Shown here: piece after piece, positions 1 through 5,543 of the stretch
Layout of the letters: every line of letters starts with the position of its first letter
Position numbering within the stretch: the stretch's first letter is position 1
NCBI GenBank assembly: GCA_037447655.1
Contig: JBBHKE010003232.1
Coordinates: 1 to 13,121, forward strand
Source of the DNA: Zygnema cylindricum
Taxonomy: Eukaryota > Streptophyta > Zygnematophyceae > Zygnematales > Zygnemataceae
Direction of reading: 5' to 3'
Length of the DNA: 13,121 nt
Made by a program: the position numbers and the translations under genes
The notes under the pieces: generated by a model
What the model was told of the DNA's origin: nothing
Databases searched by the model: none
Seen by the model: the letters and a program-made list of their open reading frames with translations, nothing else

Positions 1-252
1 AGTGAATCATTTAAAATTCTGATATCTAATTTAGTGATTGTTCCGTGTTTTAGACTGCTCCGTTACGGAAGGATTGTTAGCATGTGTAACCTGTGAGGTC
101 AAGTCATCAATTTTTTGAAATTGGTCTTGTTGTGGGCAAATTTGTATCATGGTTTTGTCACATCCGAATGCTCGTATTCTGTTTGGCTTTAGACTCTACT
201 TCTGCACATGATGTGTTGCTATTCATTGCCCTAATGTACCTTCTTCCTTCAG

Positions 253-357
253 ATAATATGCATATGGCAATTGCCTACTGGACACGATGGGCCAATATTA
301 GGCGATATATGTGATTTTGTGAAGGCTGTCTCATTACTTCCTCCGCCCAGAAACTAA
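253..357 (+). CDS. Possible 3'-terminal coding exon of an upstream gene (partial, unidentified)
   Basis: A pyrimidine-rich run ending in AG (about 239-252) looks like a splice acceptor. It is followed by an open frame of 34 codons that ends in TAA at 355-357. The peptide begins IICIWQLPTGHDGP, continues LGDICDFVKAV and ends SLLPPPRN. Its composition looks protein-like, with Trp, Cys, Gly and Pro well mixed, but I do not recognise the family. A different frame through the same bases is open from 93 to 314, so the frame choice rests only on the acceptor. The rest of this gene would lie upstream of the window or in 1-90, where I cannot assign an exon. It could be chance. Confidence 0.3.
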   Translation: MICIWQLPTGHDGPILGDICDFVKAVSLLPPPRN

Positions 358-469
358 GCAGTCCATGAATATTGGATGGGGATTGAATAGGATGTCTGCG
401 AATCCGGCTTTACTTCTTTTATTGCACATTGGATGCAAAGCTGAGGCTCAATGGCCCAATGTTGTTGTT

Positions 470-669
470 ACTACACCGCTCATTGTTATTAGCGTTAAAG
501 ATTTATCAGTGTTAATGTGAAATTAGAATTAATAATACTAGTTTAGTGCAAGGAGACCTGGCAGATTGTAGGCCTTAAACGATGTTTTTAACTCTTTTCT
601 GTGATGTTGGTCAAAAAAAGTTGTGACTGAGTTAGTGTTATTAACACTAGTAACAATGAGCGGTGTAGT
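470..669. mobile_element. Small inverted-repeat element (MITE-like), element A
   Basis: The ends at 470-498 and 641-669 are inverted copies of each other, 29 bases with 2 mismatches. Both begin ACTACACCGCTCATTGTTA. Overall length is about 200 bp with no coding capacity. A TA precedes CTACACC on the left, but the matching right flank reads TG, so a TA target duplication is not clean. The terminal sequence resembles those of elements B and C in this window, which suggests a shared transposase. Assignment to a Tc1/mariner-pogo type is inferred from the TA context and the CAGTACACC ends of element C, not from any coding sequence. Confidence 0.6.
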
Positions 670-894
670 GGAAATGTCAAAATGTTGAGACTTGGGGAAT
701 TGAGTTGTCCTGTTGGGATAGAACAGGCAAGTAGCACAAAGTGAGCTTATATGGGCCAGAGAGCGACGACCAGTTGTTGTAGACAAATGACGTGTATCAA
801 GAGCTGTTTGTGGGATACTGCGTTTCTGCTTTGTCGTTTGTCTTATGATCTTGCAGAAAACCAGTCTGAACCTTCAATTTTCGGGCCTGGAGGC

Positions 895-921
895 CTGGTG
901 GGTCTGGTGGGTCTGGTGGGT
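895..921. repeat. Three perfect tandem copies of a 9-bp unit
   Basis: CTGGTGGGT occurs at 895-903, 904-912 and 913-921 without a mismatch. Inverted copies of the same core occur at 1163-1172, so this array forms the left end of the fold-back element described next. Confidence 0.9.
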
Positions 922-999
922 CGAGGAAGCGCATGCGTCCATGTCATCCCCCTTTCACATCATTTTACGATGCGCGCCGCGCGACCCTTCATATGTATA

Positions 1000-1079
1000 T
1001 ATAAGTTTAGGATTTTTTATTATTTGTGTTTTTGTTTATATAAACAAAAACACAAATAATGAAAAACCCTAAGCATATA
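1000..1079. repeat. Large AT-rich palindrome (80 nt, 42-bp perfect core)
   Basis: Bases 1019-1060 form a perfect palindrome around GTTTATATAAAC, with no unpaired centre. Pairing continues outward to 1000/1079 with four mismatches (at 1018, 1012, 1006 and 1004), so each arm is 40 bases. It could extrude as a cruciform, or fold as a long hairpin if transcribed. The right arm contains AAACCCTAA (1064-1072). Confidence 0.9.
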
Positions 1080-1118
1080 ATCCTAAAAATCCGAGATACC
1101 AGGGTGGTGTCTTGCTAA

Positions 1119-1174
1119 TTGGTGGGTCTAATGCCTTTTTGGCACTAAAATGCGAGTCCCTTCAGACCCACCAA
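1119..1174. repeat. Hairpin with perfect 11-bp stem
   Basis: TTGGTGGGTCT (1119-1129) pairs exactly with AGACCCACCAA (1164-1174) across a 34-base loop. It lies at the right end of the fold-back element and repeats its terminal motif in the opposite orientation, giving that end a subterminal hairpin. Confidence 0.75.
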
Positions 1175-1181
1175 CCGGGCA

Positions 1182-1537
1182 AACTTGTAACGAACCTAGT
1201 CTGAACTTTTGTATGGAACTCGACATATGTGTTCATCAATACGACATTTCAAAGGTGCCTTGAAATAGGAAAACTGTATTCCCGAAATTTGAAGCAAGAC
1301 CAAATAGGTGTAATTGGGCGTATCTTGCGTGCATATTTAATTTCAACTTTGTGCGCGCTACTCCTTGTCGTTTTGTAGTAATGGTAGCAAGGGAGTCATC
1401 TTTGTACAACGATTATTTTTGTTTGGGGCGAAAATGCTTCAGAGTGCCAACTTTGTGGGCTAATGAAAGGCTCTCTTATTTGCCCTGACGCTGTTCCATT
1501 GTAGCAGCAGAATGTACCTGCCGAGCAATGCAGCCGA
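1182..1537. other. Gene-free stretch, no supported feature
   Basis: I see no open frame, splice-site series or clear repeat here. It is AT-rich spacer between the fold-back element and element B. Confidence 0.6.
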
Positions 1538-1764
1538 CACTACACCGTCGATCGTATTTAGCGTGTATGTTTTCTTTGTCTCTTAAAACATATTTTCTAC
1601 GTACATATATGTCCGATTGTGGATCTGACGGTTGTGACTGAAAGGTTGTATTCTCAGCTTACGAATGGCGGTCTTAAATTGAAAATTGGACAAATGTGTA
1701 CGGAGAAAATATGTTTTAAGCGACAAAAAAAGCATACACGCTTAATACGATTGACGGTGTACTG
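1538..1764. mobile_element. MITE-like element B with 81-bp terminal inverted repeats
   Basis: Bases 1538-1618 and 1684-1764 are inverted copies. I count 10 mismatches in 81 ungapped positions by eye, about 88% identity, leaving a spacer of about 65 bp. The ends begin CA(C/G)TACACCGTC and continue to TCGTATTTAGCGTG or its near match. A TA follows the right end (1765-1766). The left flank reads GA, which could be a decayed TA. Total length is 227 bp with no coding capacity. The end sequence is close to that of element C (CAGTACACCG), which places both in one superfamily. A Tc1/mariner-pogo affiliation is inference. Confidence 0.75.
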
Positions 1765-1920
1765 TAGTAGGAAAAAAGAACATTGTCATCCATAAAAAGC
1801 GTGACATCCCGTAGGGTCGCAGCCTCATTACAGCGTCATCAAACGTTTACCCCCGGACTCATCATAGCCTATTCCCACCGGAAAAAAAAACACTTCCGCA
1901 ACAGACGGACGTTCGAATAA

Positions 1921-1978
1921 TGTACGGCTCTCCGAGCACCGACTTTGTAGATTTCGGAAGTTCTCGGAAAGCCGTACA
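1921..1978. repeat. Hairpin, 18-bp near-perfect stem
   Basis: TGTACGGCTCTCCGAGCA (1921-1938) pairs with 1961-1978 with two mismatches across a 22-base loop. Confidence 0.75.
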
Positions 1979-2132
1979 AATGACCTTGCTCAAAATATTG
2001 CGCGATGTAGAAGTAGGGTAAAAGTATCGTATTTCTGTGAATCAGACCAACGGTAACCCGAAAAGCTGACTAAGCAAACACAGCATTCGAACGGCTATTT
2101 CGTTGTTCCCGTGCGAAAAAATAGTCCAAGCT

Positions 2133-2141
2133 AAACCCTAA
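2133..2141 (+). promoter_or_regulatory. Telo-box motif AAACCCTAA
   Basis: The 9-mer AAACCCTAA sits within CTAAACCCTAAAA (2131-2143), nearly two plant telomere units. In plants this motif in promoters is bound by telo-box factors. Here no gene start is evident nearby, so it may be only a telomere-like fragment. Other copies are at 1064-1072, 8178-8186 (reverse, inside an exon) and 12246-12254 (reverse). Confidence 0.4.
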
Positions 2142-2202
2142 AAGTTTGAACATGTGCAGGTTTGTTTTCGCGCCTATGTTTTATGACGTCGAAGCGTGTG
2201 AC

Positions 2203-2216
2203 GTGTCACGTGACAC
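2203..2216. repeat. 14-bp palindrome centred on CACGTG
   Basis: GTGTCACGTGACAC is self-complementary and carries a core G-box/E-box. A TGACGTC (CRE-like) motif lies just upstream at about 2184. A second CACGTG palindrome is at 2411-2422. Confidence 0.7.
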
Positions 2217-2410
2217 CTTCAATCGGAGTTACGTCCCAAAATTTTGGTGTGAACAAGACCCGTTTTCCGATGACTTTTCGGAAAATCATCGGAATGGGCA
2301 AAAAGTTACAAATGCTCCGGTGGGTATAGGCTATCAGATGGTTTACCATCGTGCTTTTTAATTTATCTTGCCCACTTCTTTAGAATCCGTAAAAAATATA
2401 TGGATTTACG

Positions 2411-2422
2411 CGTCACGTGACG
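2411..2422. repeat. 12-bp palindrome centred on CACGTG
   Basis: CGTCACGTGACG is self-complementary and is followed directly by a further GTCGCG. It shares TCACGTGAC with the palindrome at 2203-2216. The surrounding 2340-2690 otherwise shows no supported gene. Confidence 0.7.
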
Positions 2423-2698
2423 TCGCGATCAGAAAAAGTTTGTCGTCGCCCAGTTTCAGAAAAAAAGTGTACGAACGTTTCGTCGTTTAAAATCACTTGT
2501 CTTTTTGGCTCGCCAGTGTTGTACTGTACGCGTATGTAGCATAGGACAAAGATGTTGCTGGCTATTTTTTTGTCATCTAGTGTCGTTCTTCCATTTCGAA
2601 CGGTGCAGCCCGGATTTGATATGTGCAGTTATTTCGTACGAGAGAGGGATTCGGTTTCGAATGGCCGTCTCTGATAGGCAAATTTGGGAAATACAGTA

Positions 2699-3247
2699 CA
2701 GTACACCGCGCATCGTTATTAGTGTCAAAGTCACTAATTTGGGTTCTTAAAATTTTGATTTTTTTCCTCAAATAGGATACATGATTTTAATTTTTCCTTG
2801 ACGTTAATTGAGGTACCGTACAAAATAGCGTAAAGAACTAAAGTTCAATAAGATCTAAATAGCGTGGTGTACGGTCGATGTCAGACCGTACATAAATGTA
2901 CCTTTTCAAGTGAAAAATTTACAAAAAATGAATTAAATCGGACGCGTTCGCATAGGAACGTGCGCTAAAAAAACGGGATTGGTCTGACATGTAAATTAGT
3001 CTGACATGTACGGATATTTAAATTTCAATACGGTGTACGATTTTTTATATTTTGTACGGATACATATAATAATGTATATAATCGTACAGAAAATTTTCCA
3101 TTTTTGCTGTTCCAAATTAGCGTTAACACTGAAATTAGAATAAACCTTTTTTTTTTTAATTTTCAAATTCTTAATTAGCGTCAATGACGGTATATTTACT
3201 TACACACTATTTAAACTTTGACACTAATAACGATGCGCGGTGTACTG
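2699..3247. mobile_element. MITE-like element C, 32-bp perfect TIRs, TA on both sides
   Basis: Bases 2699-2730 and 3216-3247 are perfect inverted repeats of 32 bp beginning CAGTACACCGCGCATCGTTA. TA lies immediately outside both ends (2697-2698 and 3248-3249), and a partial TACAG repeat extends the match to 2692/3254. The length is 549 bp with no credible open frame. Additional inverted pairs occur inside: CTAATTTGG 2734-2742 with 3112-3120, a 17-mer at 2796-2812 with 3170-3186 (imperfect), and hairpins at 2868-2892 and 3034-3088. CAGT-type termini with TA targets are typical of Tc1/mariner and pogo relatives. The superfamily call is inference. Confidence 0.75.
2868..2892. repeat. Hairpin inside element C, perfect 9-bp stem
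   Basis: TGTACGGTC (2868-2876) pairs with GACCGTACA (2884-2892) across a 7-base loop. A direct repeat of GTCTGACATGTA follows nearby at about 2982 and 2999. Confidence 0.7.
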
Positions 3248-3851
3248 TACTGTACTGTAGTTCAATGCTGGATTCTGTCCGTGGACAGCCGACATTTGTA
3301 CGTCCCAGTCTCACGTTCGGGTTTGTTCTCCGTACATGTACGTACGGCAGCATTAGTCGCTTCTTCTTAGAGCGGATTTCTAACATAGTTCTATATGTTA
3401 CATTGTCGTATTTATTGACTTTTAGGACAGCGACAAAACCTTTTTCGAGAGGGACGCTTTAACTTTTCCGTCCCAACAGCGTAGCGTATCCGATCCTTGT
3501 AGAGAATCTGCCCTCGGTAGTTCAAGGCTTCGGTTTGTCGCTGTGCGTCGTGTCCCGCTTATAAAAATTTGACATGTGCAAGTTGTGAGAGCTTTGCGCT
3601 AATGGCCGATGGAAGATGTGCATAGACATTCGATGTTTGGCTTTTGCGGATCTTATGCTCGTGTGAACGACGTGCTGGCCGACGACGCTACAAATCCCCT
3701 GCATGTAGCAGCGTGGTGGTCGGGCAACTTCTTGTCGTTTTCCCTGTCAAAACGAAAAAGTTAATCTATTGGATAAGATCACGTCATGCCATGTCAAGTG
3801 AGAGAGGCGGATTTCCTAATTGCTCCAGATACCGTACTGTAATCGGAGCGG

Positions 3852-3893
3852 TTCCGCAGAAATTCGGTTTTATTCCGCAGAAATTCGGTTTTC
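3852..3893. repeat. Two tandem copies of a 21-bp unit
   Basis: TTCCGCAGAAATTCGGTTTT at 3852-3871 recurs at 3873-3892, a period of 21. Confidence 0.85.
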
Positions 3894-4224
3894 TGACTTT
3901 TGCGGTAATCCCTTCGAAAGAAAAAAGGTCGCTGTCAAACTCCTGTACGGACATTGGCCAAGCAACATGTCGCGATATTTATGACCTCTGAACGGATGAC
4001 GCGGTAGCCACCGGTTTTTAAGAACCATCTACATGTGAAGGTCGGGAACGAACTCGTTTAATCGATTGAACCGTTGATTTTAGCCGTTAAAAGTCCTCCT
4101 TTATTCACTGTTTTCCATTAGCCAATCGCAGTACTGCATCTGTACAATGCCGAAGCACTAATGCCGTTCTGCCACGCTGTGTCCTTTAGATGTTAAATGG
4201 CGCATGCGAAACCGAGGACACGGG

Positions 4225-4240
4225 AGTACTGTACAGTACT
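4225..4240. repeat. 16-bp perfect palindrome built of GTAC/ACTG units
   Basis: AGTACTGTACAGTACT is self-complementary and is followed by GTACT. It uses the same CAGTA/TACTG units that flank element C, so it could be an excision footprint or remnant of that family (inference). Confidence 0.6.
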
Positions 4241-4696
4241 GTACTTTACCATCCAAGGTCAAGACAGAACAGCACTGCACAGATCAAAGACAAAAAACAG
4301 AATCATCCGTACATTTTCAACTTCACTTTTATCATGTGTCTAGGCAGCCAATTTCTGCCGCATGACAGCCTGTCTGAGGTGCTCATCGTCGTCCGATGTA
4401 TGGATTATTCATCTTCGTCGTTCATTGTAGATTTGAAATTTTGTGTTCTTGCAACCCGTTGACGCAGCTCCCGCGTGTCCACGGTCACTTTTTCGGTGTA
4501 TGGAACAGTCATTTCCAGCAATCAAACTCTGGAAAAGTACTTCACAAGACCGCAACCGGAGGTTACCCCTCTCTTAGCTTGTTTTTGCGACACATGCATT
4601 CGAGCCTGTCTTGTAAATTATAGCCAAACGATTTCCATTGGTCGCCGTCTCGCCGACAAGTAAGGCGCGTTTTCCGAGCCGTCCGATCAAAACTTC

Positions 4697-4702
4697 CACG
4701 TG
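4697..4702 (+). promoter_or_regulatory. G-box CACGTG upstream of the F-box gene
   Basis: CACGTG sits within the palindrome CCACGTGG (4696-4703), about 315 bases before the chosen ATG. G-boxes bind plant bZIP and bHLH factors. A CCATTGG sequence (CCAAT-type) lies about 60 bases further upstream. I see no clear TATA box at a fixed distance from a transcript start, and the start itself cannot be placed. Confidence 0.35.
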
Positions 4703-4865
4703 GTTAGATACGGAATCGGACGCTCTCTCGGTGGCGTGGCTTGGCAAACAAAAGAGGAAGCGTCTTCCCCTCTTCCTCAAATACGGATGCTGCCATAAAG
4801 TTGTACGTTTCAAGGTTGCGGCAAAAAGATAGGAGCAAAGCATTGGCCAGGCTTGAAAGTGTTAT

Positions 4866-5010
4866 TGCAAGAGAAGAAAGCTAAAAGAGAGCTAGAAAGG
4901 AAGACGAAGGCGCAACAAAAAGAAAAAAAGAAGCGGATAGCAAGACGCAGTTTGAAAGAAGAAAAGGAAGAGGTAGACTCAATTGAGAAGAAAAAAAGAA
5001 AGAAAGTTTG
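4866..5010 (+). promoter_or_regulatory. Purine-rich (GA/AAG) leader, probable 5' UTR of the F-box gene
   Basis: This stretch is very largely A and G on the + strand, with repeated AAG and GAG triplets, and it ends just before the ATG at 5017. Purine-rich leaders are common in plant 5' UTRs. One frame is open through it from about 4798 to 5050 and would encode a Lys/Glu-rich peptide. That frame has no ATG and is not the frame of the F-box protein, so I read the tract as leader and not as coding. Confidence 0.5.
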
Positions 5011-5016
5011 TCAGAA

Positions 5017-5543
5017 ATGGAAGGTGAGAGATCCTTTTTGCAGGACGTAGGTCGGCAAATGCGACCCTTACGACACGCGGAGGTGCAAGGAGATGAGCTC
5101 CTTCTTCGATTTGCAGGACTGCTTTATCCCGGAAGTCCTGGGAACAATAGCAGCCAAGGATCCCTGGGACAGAGTCGAGCTCCATGTGTTCCATTCGGTC
5201 AAGGACCAATCACAAAACGAGGCCTCGGTTCTGGCAACTTGAGATCACGACACTTGGCAGGCTCTTCCTCGGCTTCATCACTTCCCCTTTTGGAAGCTGA
5301 GATGACTTGTTCAGGGGCAGTTTCCATGGATGTCGACGGCAGGACGCCTCTCGGTGGTTATCCTGTATATTCTTACAAAAGAGGAAATCCTTTCTTCGTG
5401 GAAGTGGCGAAGATGCAGAAACTAGAATGTAATTGGGCTGAAATGCCCATGGATATCCTCGCCAATATCTTTTCCTTTCTTCCCGTGGAAGAGAGGCTTC
5501 TCTCGATCCCTTTAGTCTGTCACGGTTGGCAAGATGCAGCACG
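5017..5543 (+). CDS. Exon 1: N-terminus and F-box core
   Basis: Encodes residues 1-175 and two bases of Arg176. The first 138 residues are Gly/Ser/Pro-rich and probably disordered. The F-box begins at NWAEMPMDILANIF and contains LPVEERLLSIPLVCHGW. The donor is ACG|GTATGC at 5544. If the intron were retained, a TGA at 5557-5559 would end the protein after about 180 residues. Confidence 0.85.

Larger units (their letters stand above)
897..1181. mobile_element. Fold-back element with GGTGGGTCTG ends and a central palindrome
   Basis: GGTGGGTCTG on the left (897-906 and again 906-915) is the exact reverse complement of CAGACCCACC at 1163-1172. Pairing 906-915 with 1163-1172 puts the symmetry centre at 1039, within half a base of the centre of the 42-bp palindrome at 1019-1060. 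The terminal repeats and the central palindrome therefore share one axis, as expected of a fold-back or hairpin-type MITE. The arms between ends and centre do not pair convincingly. I see no clear target-site duplication, so the outer boundaries are approximate. Confidence 0.5.
1864..2334. repeat. Pair of 18-bp inverted repeats, 471 bp apart overall
   Basis: ATAGCCTATTCCCACCGG (1864-1881) matches the reverse complement of 2317-2334 with one mismatch. The interior contains two hairpins (1921-1978 and about 2268-2293) but no open frame of note. It may be a decayed MITE. No target duplication is visible and the arms do not extend clearly, so I call it only an inverted repeat. Confidence 0.5.
3250..4690. 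other. Long gene-free stretch upstream of the F-box gene
   Basis: Open frames here are short, overlap on both strands and show no splice-linked continuity or recognisable domain. I could support only a 21-bp tandem duplication (3852-3893) and a 16-bp palindrome (4225-4240). The downstream part probably contains distal promoter sequence of the F-box gene, but no single site in it is compelling. Confidence 0.5.

Noticed and set aside
751-1072. Overlapping open frames at 751-1059 and 845-1072 as genes
   Set aside because: They are driven by the tandem CTGGTGGGT array and the palindrome of the fold-back element. No domain or splice context supports them.
1000-1079. The palindrome as a microRNA precursor
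   Set aside because: It has no loop, pairs perfectly through its centre and is extremely AT-rich, which does not fit a normal plant miRNA hairpin. A fold-back element explains it better.
3522-3991. Open frames on both strands between element C and the F-box gene
   Set aside because: They are short, mutually overlapping and lack any recognisable motif. The PQKFGF repeat in one is simply the 21-bp tandem duplication.
4853-5050. Lys/Glu-rich open frame before the F-box gene as a separate small protein
   Set aside because: It has no ATG, and its composition is just what a purine-rich leader gives. It overlaps the F-box start in another frame.
5210-5542. Reverse-strand open frame of 110 codons opposite exon 1
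   Set aside because: It is the antisense shadow of the F-box exon.
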